DNA of 64,000 nucleotides from Maricaulis sp. (GTDB lineage: Bacteria > Pseudomonadota > Alphaproteobacteria > Caulobacterales > Maricaulaceae), in the NCBI RefSeq assembly GCF_030149515.1, contig NZ_JASBRI010000020.1, positions 1 through 64,000 on the forward strand. Direction: 5' to 3'. Under the pieces are notes generated by a model. The model was given only the letters and a program-made list of their open reading frames with translations. It made no database searches and was not told the DNA's origin. Both the position numbers and the translations under genes were made by a program. Below, piece after piece: positions 28,425 to 36,220 of this stretch. Numbering within the stretch: position 1 is the stretch's first letter; each line of letters starts with the position of its first letter.

Positions 28425-29067
28425 TGGCGCCGACGAAATCGTCGAGCCAGGGATGGCGCGTCCGCTTGAGCCGTTCGGCATGGAGAATCTGGTTCAGCTT
28501 TTCCAGAGCACGGGCGAAATCGTCATTGACGATGACATAGTCGTATTCGTGCCAGTGGGAGATCTCGTCCTTGGCCCGGGCCATGCGGCTCTTGATGATT
28601 TCCGGCGAATCCTGGCCCCGCTTGCGCAGGCGGTCCTCCAGAAGCGCCAGCGAAGGAGGAAGGATGAACACCCGAACCGTGTCCTCCGGCGCCTGTTCGG
28701 CCAGGGTCTGGGCCCCCTGCCAGTCGATGTCGAAGACCACATCGCGGCCTTCCTCCACCGCTTCCATGACCGGTGTCTTGGGCGTGCCGTAGAAGCGGCC
28801 GAACACCTCGGCCCATTCGAAGAAATACCCGTCCTCGATCCTGGCCTTGAAGTCCTCGACCGACATGAAGTGGTAGTCCTGTCCGTCGACCTCGCCCGGA
28901 CGTGCCTTGCGCGTGGTCGCGGAGACCGACAGGACGACATCGGGATTCTGGCTCAGGAGCCGTTTGGACAGCGTCGTCTTGCCGGCTCCGGACGGGCTCG
29001 ACAGGGCGAGCAATACCCCGCGGCGGCGGCCGCGAAAGATCGGTCCGGTATGGCCGTCACTCGACAT
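28411..29067 (-). CDS. gmk: Guanylate kinase
   Basis: This 218-residue enzyme phosphorylates GMP/dGMP to the diphosphate. It has the P-loop SSPSGAGKTTLSKRLL, the GMP-binding block RKARPGEVDGQDYHF and the lid region RLRKRGQDSPE. ATG 29067 overlaps the end of yicC by 11 bases. The order yicC-gmk is common in proteobacteria. Confidence 0.95.
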   Translation of the reverse strand: MSSDGHTGPIFRGRRRGVLLALSSPSGAGKTTLSKRLLSQNPDVVLSVSATTRKARPGEVDGQDYHFMSVEDFKARIEDGYFFEWAEVFGRFYGTPKTPVMEAVEEGRDVVFDIDWQGAQTLAEQAPEDTVRVFILPPSLALLEDRLRKRGQDSPEIIKSRMARAKDEISHWHEYDYVIVNDDFARALEKLNQILHAERLKRTRHPWLDDFVGAIMGQ

Positions 29068-29932
29068 TCTGCACCTGCTCCCTGAACTGGTCGATCGTGT
29101 TCTTGAGCTCAAGACCGATCTGGGTAAGGGAAGAATCGGAAGACTTCGAGCATAGTGTGTTCGCTTCGCGATTAAACTCCTGACACAGAAAGTCGAGCTT
29201 GCGGCCGACAGGCGAGCCCGCCGCGATCAGCTCGCGCGCCGAGGCGACATGGGCCGTCAGCCGCTCGATCTCCTCGCGCACGTCCATCTTCACCGCCATT
29301 GCGGCGGCTTCCTGGGTGAGCCGGTCTTCCGGCAGGTCTCCGGCCAGGAGGTCGGCGAATTTCGCGGCGATCCGGTCACGTATGGTATCGATGCGGGCCG
29401 CTGCACTGCCGGCCGCCTGGCGGGTCAGGTCCTCGATCGTGCCGACATGCCCGCGCAGCACAGGTTCCACTGCGGCCCCCTCGTCGCGCCGGGCGGCCCG
29501 GAGCGCGTCGAATGTTTTCGCCAGGCCATCCACGATCGCTTCGTCAAGGCCCGCTTCGGCCGGCTCGGCCTCCTCGCCGCCGAGCACGCCCGGCACCTGC
29601 AGCAAACCCTCGAATGCGGGTGGTTGAACGCGGCCGGATTCGACATAGGGCCGGCTCGCCTCGAGCAAGGCATCGAGCCGTGCCGTATCGATGCTCAAGC
29701 CGCTGTGGCCGGCATCCCGCCGCAGATTCAGGCTGGACTGGATATTGCCGCGCACGAAGCGCGCCTTGGCCAGTTCTCGGGCCCTGATCTCCAGCCGGTC
29801 ATAGCCGGAAGGGAAGCGGAACCGCGCTTCCAGCCCCTTGCCGTTGACACTGCGCGTCTCCCAGACCCAGCGCCATTCGCCGTGCACACCCTCGCAGCGC
29901 GCAAAACCGGTCATTCCGGACAGAGCCGCCAT
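29057..29932 (-). CDS. yicC: YicC-family endoribonuclease
   Basis: This 291-residue YicC protein has the N-terminal block MTGFARCEG with ETRSVNGKGLEARFRFP. The C-terminal DUF1732 region contains EEIERLTAH and GRKLDFLCQEFNREANTL. Characterised family members are endoribonucleases. The ATG overlaps the mltG stop by one base (TGATG) and the end overlaps gmk. A longer frame upstream lies inside mltG and is not coding. Confidence 0.92.
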   Translation of the reverse strand: MAALSGMTGFARCEGVHGEWRWVWETRSVNGKGLEARFRFPSGYDRLEIRARELAKARFVRGNIQSSLNLRRDAGHSGLSIDTARLDALLEASRPYVESGRVQPPAFEGLLQVPGVLGGEEAEPAEAGLDEAIVDGLAKTFDALRAARRDEGAAVEPVLRGHVGTIEDLTRQAAGSAAARIDTIRDRIAAKFADLLAGDLPEDRLTQEAAAMAVKMDVREEIERLTAHVASARELIAAGSPVGRKLDFLCQEFNREANTLCSKSSDSSLTQIGLELKNTIDQFREQVQNVE

Positions 29933-30972
29933 CAGCGCCCGTCCCGGCGCTGGCGCTCGATACGGCGCCATCGGGCCACGTTGCGCTGGTGCTCGGCATA
30001 GGTCTCGGCGAAAACGTGTCCGCCAGTCCCGTCGGCGACGAAGAAGAGCGCATCGCTGTCGGCCGGATTGAGCACTGCCGCGATCGACTCGCGCCCCGGA
30101 TTGGCGATCGGCGTGGGCGGCAGGCGCGGGATCTGATAGGTGTTCCAGGCGTTCTGCGCATTGTCGATTTCCGACCGGCGCAGGCCGCGGCCCAGCGGTT
30201 CGCCCCGGCTGATGCCGTAGATGATGGTGGGATCGCTTTCCAGGCGCATGCCCCGGCGCAACCGGTTGACGAACACGGCCGCCACTTCCGGCCGTTCCGA
30301 CGCCACGCCCGTTTCCTTCTCGACGACCGACGCGAGGACGATCGCCTCTTCGCGGGTCTCGAAGGGCAGGTCCTCGGCCCGGCTGGGCCAGAGCCGGTCG
30401 AGCAATTCGTCCTGGGCGGCCGCCATGCGGTCGATGACCTCCTGGCGCGGAGTGCCGCGGGTCACCAGATAGGTTTCCGGCAGCAGCGTGCCTTCCGCCG
30501 GCACCTCGGCGATCTCGCCGGTAAGCACCTCGGTCTCGTTCAGCGTGGCGACAATCATCGCGCTCGTCAGGCCTTCTGCGAACGTAACGGAATGCTGAAC
30601 GGTCTGGCCCGTGCGCAGCAATTCGTAGATCCGGGCCATGGAGGCGCCGGCCGGGATCTCGTACTCGCCCGCCTGCAGGGCCCGGTCTCCATTGTCCAGG
30701 GTGACGGCAATGCGGAAGATGCGGCGGTCGCCGATAACCCCCTCCTCCTCCAATTGCCGGGCAATGCGGATCAGACCGGCCCCGCGGGGCAGGAGCACAA
30801 CGGTATCCTCGGCCGAGGGGCCGGGCGCCTCGAACCGGGCTTCCAGCCACTTGTAGCCGCCATACGCCGCACCCAGCGCACCAACCGCCAGCACGGCCAG
30901 GACAAGCACCAATCCAATCAGAAACTTCGCCAGCCCGTCTTTCCCGGGCTTCGGCGCGGACGCCTCACTCAT
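29932..30972 (-). CDS. mltG: Endolytic murein transglycosylase MltG
   Basis: This 346-residue single-pass inner-membrane protein (helix about residues 16-40) has a YceG/MltG periplasmic domain. The catalytic glutamate region reads ASVVEKETGVASERPEVAAVF, followed by DPTIIYG. It cuts nascent glycan strands and sets their length. The ATG at 30972 gives a short cytoplasmic tail. It lies 22 bases downstream of fabF, and fabF-mltG adjacency is common. Confidence 0.92.
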   Translation of the reverse strand: MSEASAPKPGKDGLAKFLIGLVLVLAVLAVGALGAAYGGYKWLEARFEAPGPSAEDTVVLLPRGAGLIRIARQLEEEGVIGDRRIFRIAVTLDNGDRALQAGEYEIPAGASMARIYELLRTGQTVQHSVTFAEGLTSAMIVATLNETEVLTGEIAEVPAEGTLLPETYLVTRGTPRQEVIDRMAAAQDELLDRLWPSRAEDLPFETREEAIVLASVVEKETGVASERPEVAAVFVNRLRRGMRLESDPTIIYGISRGEPLGRGLRRSEIDNAQNAWNTYQIPRLPPTPIANPGRESIAAVLNPADSDALFFVADGTGGHVFAETYAEHQRNVARWRRIERQRRDGR

Positions 30973-30994
30973 TTCCGGCTTCCCCGACTTTCCG

Positions 30995-32278
30995 TCACTC
31001 TGCCGCGACGAATACCACGGAGGCATTGGTGCCGCCGAATCCAAACGAGTTCGACAATGCCGCCCGCACCGGCTTCTTCACCGCCGCCCTGGGCGCCAGG
31101 TTGATGGCCGTTTCGACGGAGGGATTGTCAAGATTGAGCGTGGGCGGACAGATGCCGTCGCGGATGGCCAGGACCGAGAAGATCGCCTCGACGGCGCCTG
31201 CGGCTCCCAGGAGATGTCCGATCGCCGATTTGGTCGAGGACATGACGAGCCCCCCGGCACAGTCACCGAAGAGACGCTCGACGGCGCGCAGCTCGATTTC
31301 GTCGCCCAGCGGCGTCGACGTGCCGTGGGCATTCACATAGTCGATATCGCCCGGCGTCATGCCCGCGCTTTTCAGCGCCGCCGACATGGAGCGGAAACCG
31401 CCATCGCCGTCCTCGGCCGGGGCGGTGATGTGATAGGCATCGCCGGACAGGCCGTAGCCCTTGACCTCGGCGTAGATATTCGCCCCCCGGGCCCTGGCGT
31501 GTTCGTACTCTTCCAGCACGACCACGCCGGCCCCCTCGCCCATGACAAACCCGTCGCGGTCCCTGTCATAGGGACGCGACGCCGCGGCGGGCGTGTCGTT
31601 GAAGCCGGTCGAGAGCGCCTTGCAGGCAATGAAACCCGCCACGCCCAGGCGGCACACGGTGGCTTCGGCGCCACCGGCCACCATCACGTCTGCATCGCCA
31701 TGCGCGACCAGCCGGGCCGCATCGCCGATGGCGTGGGCACCGGTGGAACAGGCCGTCACCACGGCATGGTTGGGACCTTTGAGGCCGTGACGGATCGACA
31801 CCTGGCCGGAGACCAGATTGATCAGCATGGCCGGAATGACAAAGGGGGAGAGACGCCGCGGCCCCTTCTCGTGCAGATCGACCGAGGCATTGTAGGTCGT
31901 TTCCAGACCGCCAATGCCCGATCCGATCATGACGCCGGTTCTGTACCTGTCCTCGTCGGAGGCCGGGGTCCAGCCGCTGTCGGCAATCGCCTCGTCGGCG
32001 GCCGCGATACCGTAGAGAATGAAATCATCCACCCGGCGCCGGTCACGCGCGCTCAACACGCTGTCGGGGTCGAACACCCCCGCATCGCCTTCGCGCCCGC
32101 CGCCGCGGCCGTCACTGCGTGGCACGAGACCGGCGATCCGGCACGCCAGATCCGCGGTCTCGAAATGCTCGATCGGTCCCAGCCCGGAATGACCGGCGAG
32201 AAGACGTTCCCAAACGACTTCCCGCCCGCAACCCAGCGGCGTTACAAGGCCGATACCCGTGACGACAACGCGACGCAT
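30995..32278 (-). CDS. fabF: 3-oxoacyl-ACP synthase II
   Basis: This 427-residue condensing enzyme elongates acyl-ACP with malonyl-ACP. The catalytic triad is visible: Cys177 in VVTACSTGAHAIGDA, His in NAHGTSTPLGDEIE and His in SAIGHLLGAAGAVE. An inserted Gly/Arg/Asp-rich loop at about residues 54-70 is longer than usual. It is ten bases from acpP, as expected for the fab cluster. Confidence 0.96.
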   Translation of the reverse strand: MRRVVVTGIGLVTPLGCGREVVWERLLAGHSGLGPIEHFETADLACRIAGLVPRSDGRGGGREGDAGVFDPDSVLSARDRRRVDDFILYGIAAADEAIADSGWTPASDEDRYRTGVMIGSGIGGLETTYNASVDLHEKGPRRLSPFVIPAMLINLVSGQVSIRHGLKGPNHAVVTACSTGAHAIGDAARLVAHGDADVMVAGGAEATVCRLGVAGFIACKALSTGFNDTPAAASRPYDRDRDGFVMGEGAGVVVLEEYEHARARGANIYAEVKGYGLSGDAYHITAPAEDGDGGFRSMSAALKSAGMTPGDIDYVNAHGTSTPLGDEIELRAVERLFGDCAGGLVMSSTKSAIGHLLGAAGAVEAIFSVLAIRDGICPPTLNLDNPSVETAINLAPRAAVKKPVRAALSNSFGFGGTNASVVFVAAE

Positions 32279-32288
32279 GAAGGGGTCG

Positions 32289-32525
32289 TTAGCCCACCTT
32301 CTCGGAGATGAACTTCACGGCGTCACCGACCGTCTGGATGTGTTCGGCGGCATCGTCCGGGATTTCGATGTCGAACTCTTCTTCGAACGCCATCACGAGC
32401 TCGACATTGTCCAGGCTGTCCGCGCCCAGATCGTCGATAAAGCTCGCATTCTCGGTAACCTTTTCGGCTTCGACATCGAGATGCTCGACAACAATTTTCT
32501 TAACGCGCTCGAGAACGTCAGACAT
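32289..32525 (-). CDS. acpP: Acyl carrier protein
   Basis: This 78-residue acidic four-helix protein carries the fatty acyl chain on phosphopantetheine at Ser37 in the [10 protein letters not shown] motif. It lies between fabG (159-base gap, probably with its own promoter) and fabF. A GAGGGT ribosome-binding site precedes the ATG. Confidence 0.98.
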   Translation of the reverse strand: MSDVLERVKKIVVEHLDVEAEKVTENASFIDDLGADSLDNVELVMAFEEEFDIEIPDDAAEHIQTVGDAVKFISEKVG

Positions 32526-32554
32526 TTCAGACCCTCATTGTGAATCACCGCGGA

Positions 32555-32566
32555 ACTATAGCGGTG
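32555..32566 (-). promoter_or_regulatory. Possible acpP promoter -10 with overlapping inverted repeat
   Basis: On the minus strand TATAGT (32560-32555) lies about 30 bases before the acpP ATG and is flanked by complementary CACCGC and GCGGTG (32546-32551 and 32561-32566). No good -35 is visible, so this is a weak suggestion that the abundant acpP message has its own start. Confidence 0.3.
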
Positions 32567-32684
32567 CAGGACAGGACGGAAAGGGCCTATGACAAGGCCA
32601 TTCCCAGGATGCGCGGGCACCTAGCACAGTTCAAAGCACGAGGCCAGAATGTGAAGCCGTGGCCGCAAACTCGATATTCTCTGT

Positions 32685-33422
32685 TTAAATCATCGCCATA
32701 CCGCCATTGACGTGCAAGGTCTGGCCGGTGACGTAGTGGGCTTCTGCACTGGCGAGATAGACCACGGCGGCGGCGATGTCATCGCCGGAACCGAGATCGC
32801 CCGCGGGAATCTTGTTCAGGATGGCGGCTTTCTGGTCGTCCGTCAGCACATCGGTCATCGGCGAGGCGATGAATCCCGGCGCGACGCAATTGACGGTGAC
32901 ACCGCGCGCCGCGACTTCCTGGGCGAGGGATTTGGAAAACCCGATCATGCCGGCCTTGGAGGCGCAGTAATTGGCCTGCCCCGGATTGCCGGTCACGCCG
33001 ACAACCGAAGTAATGCCGACAATCCGGCCCCAGCGGGCCTTCATCATGCCGCGCAGGGCCGCACGGGACAGGCGGAAATAGCTGTCCAGATTGATGCGCA
33101 GCACCTGGTCCCAATCCTCGTCCTTCATCCGCATCAGGAGCTGGTCCCTCGTGATGCCGGCATTGGCCACCAGGATATCCAGCGAGCCCATGGCCTCGGC
33201 GGCCTGTTTCGGCAGCGCGTCGACGGCTTCGGCATCCGAGAGATTGCACGGCAGGACATGGGCACGTTCGCCCAGATCGCTTGCAAGATCCTGCAGGACG
33301 TTTTCACGCGTGCCCGACAGCGCCACCGTGGCGCCCCGGGCATGCAGCTTGCGCGCAATCGCATTGCCCAGCCCGCCGGTCGCACCGGTCACGAGCGCAT
33401 TCTTGCCGGAAAGATCGAACAT
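32685..33422 (-). CDS. fabG: 3-oxoacyl-ACP reductase
   Basis: This 245-residue short-chain dehydrogenase reduces 3-oxoacyl-ACP with NADPH. The nucleotide loop is TGATGGLGNAIA and the catalytic residues are Ser139, Tyr152 and Lys156 (NYCASKAGM). The ATG shares one base with the fabD stop (TGATG). The run fabD-fabG-acpP-fabF on one strand is the standard fatty-acid cluster, which supports fabG over a generic SDR. Confidence 0.95.
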   Translation of the reverse strand: MFDLSGKNALVTGATGGLGNAIARKLHARGATVALSGTRENVLQDLASDLGERAHVLPCNLSDAEAVDALPKQAAEAMGSLDILVANAGITRDQLLMRMKDEDWDQVLRINLDSYFRLSRAALRGMMKARWGRIVGITSVVGVTGNPGQANYCASKAGMIGFSKSLAQEVAARGVTVNCVAPGFIASPMTDVLTDDQKAAILNKIPAGDLGSGDDIAAAVVYLASAEAHYVTGQTLHVNGGMAMI

Positions 33423-34375
33423 CAGACGTTCTCCTTGAGCGCGGCCGCAAAGGCTTCCAGGTCGGCAGCGGTATTGAGGGCGACGCCGGTGGCGTCCTTG
33501 GTTGTGCGCTTGAGCATGGTGGTGAGTACCTTGCCGGAACCGGCCTCGGCCAGTGTACCGATACCCGCCTCCTCGACCATCCATATCACGCTCTCGCGCC
33601 AGCGCACGCGGCCCGTAACCTGTTCGACAAGCTGTTTGCGAATGGTCTCGACGTCGTCCGTCGGGCGTGCGGTGACATTGGCCACGACCGGCACGGACGG
33701 TGCGTTGATCGCCGCCGCGGCCAGGGCTTCGGCCATGGCGTCGGCAGCCGGCTGCATCATCTCGCAATGAAACGGCGCGGACACCGGCAGCAGCATGGCT
33801 TTCTTCAGGCCCAGATCGTTCGCCGTGGCAATCGCGGCCTCGACCGCCGGCTTGGCACCGGAAATCACGATCTGGCCCGGCGCATTGTCATTGGCGATCT
33901 GGCACGGGCCGAGATGCATTCCGCTGGCGACGGCCTTGGCAGCCAGTTCCTCGTCCGCGCCCAGAAGGGCCGCCATGGCCCCGGCCCCCACAGGCACGGC
34001 CTTCTGCATGGCCCGGCCGCGGAGCTTGAGAAGTTTCGCCGCGTCGGAAACCGAAAGCGCACCGGCAGCGGCCAGTGCCGAATATTCACCCAGACTGTGA
34101 CCGGCGACAAACTTCGCCGCGGTGACGTCTACGTCAAACTCGCTCTTGAGGACCGCCATAACTGCGAGACTGGCCGCCATCAGGGCGGGCTGTGCATTCT
34201 CGGTCAGCGTCAGATCCTCGATCGGCCCCTCGGCCATCAAAGCGGACAGGTTCTGGCCCAACGCCGCATCGACCTCGTCAAGCACGGCTTTCGCGCTGGC
34301 GAAATCGTTGGCCAGATCCTGACCCATACCGACGGCCTGGCTGCCCTGGCCGGGAAAGACAAAGGCGAGTTTCAT
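33422..34375 (-). CDS. fabD: Malonyl-CoA:ACP transacylase
   Basis: This 317-residue enzyme loads malonate onto ACP. The N-terminal FVFPGQGSQAVGMG and the nucleophile Ser94 in GHSLGEYSA are diagnostic. GGAGGAATATTCG precedes ATG 34375. It is the first gene of the fab run and diverges from rpsF across 242 bases. Confidence 0.95.
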   Translation of the reverse strand: MKLAFVFPGQGSQAVGMGQDLANDFASAKAVLDEVDAALGQNLSALMAEGPIEDLTLTENAQPALMAASLAVMAVLKSEFDVDVTAAKFVAGHSLGEYSALAAAGALSVSDAAKLLKLRGRAMQKAVPVGAGAMAALLGADEELAAKAVASGMHLGPCQIANDNAPGQIVISGAKPAVEAAIATANDLGLKKAMLLPVSAPFHCEMMQPAADAMAEALAAAAINAPSVPVVANVTARPTDDVETIRKQLVEQVTGRVRWRESVIWMVEEAGIGTLAEAGSGKVLTTMLKRTTKDATGVALNTAADLEAFAAALKENV

Positions 34376-34452
34376 CGAATATTCCTCCCCCGTTGTTCGA
34401 GTTGTCCGCTCGATAGCCCCTGAAAGACGGGCAGCGCAAGGGCGCTTGCGGC

Positions 34453-34481
34453 TTGCACTGCCCACGCATTTCAGCTATGGG
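34453..34481 (+). promoter_or_regulatory. Candidate sigma-70-type promoter of the rpsF operon
   Basis: TTGCAC (34453-34458), a 17-base spacer and TATGGG (34476-34481) match a housekeeping promoter. Transcription would start near 34488, giving a leader of about 130 bases before rpsF. Confidence 0.55.
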
Positions 34482-34494
34482 CCGCGCTTCGCTT

Positions 34495-34617
34495 GGTTGC
34501 GGTCCCTTCCCGCTAGCGTTCGTGCATGGTGTACGGGCCGGGAGAAGGGAGCCACCGCGGGCCTGCCCGACCCTTCGGCAAGGTCTGCGCCGCAACCGTA
34601 TATGAAGGGAGCCATTG
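34495..34617 (+). promoter_or_regulatory. Structured rpsF leader with duplicated ribosome-binding segment
   Basis: GGTTGCGG (34495-34502) is exactly complementary to CCGCAACC (34590-34597). The next bases TCCCTTC (34503-34509) can pair either with GAAGGGA at 34544-34550 or with the identical GAAGGGA of the true ribosome-binding site at 34604-34610. The 11-base word GAAGGGAGCCA occurs at both places (34544-34554 and 34604-34614). Leaders of rpsF operons in many bacteria carry an S6:S18-binding element. Whether this is that element or a different switch is inference. Confidence 0.5.
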
Positions 34618-34974
34618 ATGGCACTTTACGAGCATATCTTCATCGCGCGTCCGGACATTTCCCCGGCGCAGATGGAATCTCTCATCGAAGAGACCAAGAC
34701 CCTGATCGAAGAGAAGGGCGGCAAGACCGGCAAGACCGAATACTGGGGCCTGCGCAATCTTGCCTATCGCATCAACAAGTCCCGCAAGGGCCATTACGGC
34801 CTCATCGACATCGACGCTCCGGCGGATGTCATGGCTGAACTGGACCGAATCCAGCGCCTGTCCGAAGACGTGATCCGCCACATGACGATCCGCGTCGACG
34901 AGCACCACGAGGAACCGTCCGCGATCCTGTCCAAGAAGGACGATCGCCGCGGTCCCCGCCGCGAGCGCAACTAG
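34618..34974 (+). CDS. rpsF: 30S ribosomal protein S6
   Basis: This 118-residue S6 begins [18 protein letters not shown], with the conserved [19 protein letters not shown] core. Its length fits alphaproteobacterial S6. GAAGGGAG precedes ATG 34618; an in-frame TTG lies directly before it and is rejected as start. S6 binds S18 on the platform of the small subunit. It is first in rpsF-rpsR-rplI. Confidence 0.97.
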   Translation: MALYEHIFIARPDISPAQMESLIEETKTLIEEKGGKTGKTEYWGLRNLAYRINKSRKGHYGLIDIDAPADVMAELDRIQRLSEDVIRHMTIRVDEHHEEPSAILSKKDDRRGPRRERN

Positions 34975-34988
34975 AAAGGACTTACGCG

Positions 34989-35243
34989 ATGTCTTCTGGA
35001 AACATCTCCAACCTGCCGGCGCGCCGTCCGTTCATGCGCCGCCGCAAGGTCTGCCCGTTCTCCGGCGAAAACGCGCCGAAGATCGATTACAAGGACCCCA
35101 AACTGCTGCTCCGCTACATGTCCGAGCGCGGCAAGATCGTTCCGTCCCGCATCACCGCGGTCTCGGCCAAGAAGCAGCGTGAACTGGCCCGGGCGATCAA
35201 GCGTGCCCGCCAGCTGGCCCTGCTGCCGTATGTGGTCGATTGA
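34989..35243 (+). CDS. rpsR: 30S ribosomal protein S18
   Basis: This 84-residue basic protein has the S18 core [16 protein letters not shown], then [23 protein letters not shown] and [22 protein letters not shown]. It starts 14 bases after rpsF with AAAGGAC upstream. Only one Cys remains near the N-terminus. Confidence 0.98.
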   Translation: MSSGNISNLPARRPFMRRRKVCPFSGENAPKIDYKDPKLLLRYMSERGKIVPSRITAVSAKKQRELARAIKRARQLALLPYVVD

Positions 35244-35257
35244 GGGAGGACTGACAG

Positions 35258-35899
35258 ATGAAACTGGTTCTCCTGGAACGCGTTGAAAACCTGGGTGTCA
35301 TGGGCGATGTCGTCTCCGTGCGCCCGGGCTATGCCCGTAATTTCCTGCTGCCGCAGGAAAAGGCGCTGCGCGCCACCGAAGCCAATCTCGCCCGTTTCGA
35401 AGCCGAACGCGAAGCGCTGGAAAAGCGTAACGCCGAACGCGCTGCCGAAGCGGCCAAGGCCGGCGAAACGATCGATGGCGAAAGCTATGTCATGATCCGC
35501 CAGGCCGGTGAGAGCGGTCAGCTCTACGGTTCCGTCACCTCGCGCGATATCGCCGATATCGTGTCGCAGTCCGGTACCGCGGTGGCCCGCTCGCAGGTCG
35601 TGCTGAACGCGCCGATCAAGACGCTGGGCGTGCACGATGTCCGCATCAAGCTGCATGCCGACGTCTCGGTGACGGTGACGATCAATGTCGCCCGTTCCGA
35701 AGACGAAGCCGAGCGCCAGGCCGCCGGTGAAGACGTGATCGCGGCCCAGGCCGACGAAGATCGCGCGATCGCCGAAGCCCAGGCTGCAGCCCTGTTCGAA
35801 GCCAGCGAGGAAGGCCAGGAACTGGCCGCCCAGCAGGCTGCAGCAGCGGAAGCCGCCGAAGGCGAAACCGAAGCGGAAACGGAAGAGACCGGACAGTAG
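35258..35899 (+). CDS. rplI: 50S ribosomal protein L9 with long acidic C-terminal tail
   Basis: This 213-residue protein's first ~150 residues are standard L9 ([19 protein letters not shown], then [11 protein letters not shown]). It continues with about 60 residues rich in Glu and Ala (for example [15 protein letters not shown]), beyond the usual ~150-residue length. Extended acidic tails are known in alphaproteobacterial L9. It ends the operon and is followed by a strong terminator at 35931-35959. Confidence 0.96.
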   Translation: MKLVLLERVENLGVMGDVVSVRPGYARNFLLPQEKALRATEANLARFEAEREALEKRNAERAAEAAKAGETIDGESYVMIRQAGESGQLYGSVTSRDIADIVSQSGTAVARSQVVLNAPIKTLGVHDVRIKLHADVSVTVTINVARSEDEAERQAAGEDVIAAQADEDRAIAEAQAAALFEASEEGQELAAQQAAAAEAAEGETEAETEETGQ

Positions 35900-35930
35900 T
35901 CACGGGCTTCCCATCCCAGACCATCGAAGA

Positions 35931-35959
35931 GGGCGGGCCGGTTTCGGCCCGCCCTTTTT
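35931..35959 (+). terminator. Rho-independent terminator of rpsF-rpsR-rplI
   Basis: A 10-base perfect stem GGGCGGGCCG / CGGCCCGCCC (35931-35940 and 35945-35954) with a GTTT loop is followed by TTTTT. It begins 32 bases after the rplI stop. Confidence 0.95.
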
Positions 35960-36220
35960 GTGTCCGTCCACGGTAAAAAGTTTACCCAGCGCACCGTGGA
36001 AAACTAACCTGCTGATATCCTTAAGTGGCCAATTCCTGCCAAGCCCCCGCAACCTCTTGTAGCGGCGGGCACTGCCGGACTTGTCCACATATCAACAGGC
36101 GCTGTGCAGATGGCGGGAATCGACTGATAGTGGCCGGATTCGGGAGTGGCCTTGGCAGCGGCTGCCCGCTATTGAACCGCTCTTCGCCTCCTTCGGGGTG
36201 AGGACCAGGGGACAATCGGA
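35960..36220. other. Upstream region of dnaB with nested inverted repeats
   Basis: The 321-base interval between rplI and dnaB holds the rplI terminator and no gene. CCACGGT (35968-35974) pairs with ACCGTGG (35993-35999), and within it GGTAAA (35972-35977) pairs with TTTACC (35981-35986). A single near-match to the DnaA box, TTGTCCACA, lies at 36081-36089. A palindrome GGCAGCGGCTGCC lies at 36154-36166. The dnaB promoter must be here, but I cannot place it. Confidence 0.45.

Noticed and set aside
36081..36089. DnaA box upstream of dnaB
   Set aside because: Single site with one mismatch (TTGTCCACA); no cluster of boxes or AT-rich unwinding region, so no origin is claimed.
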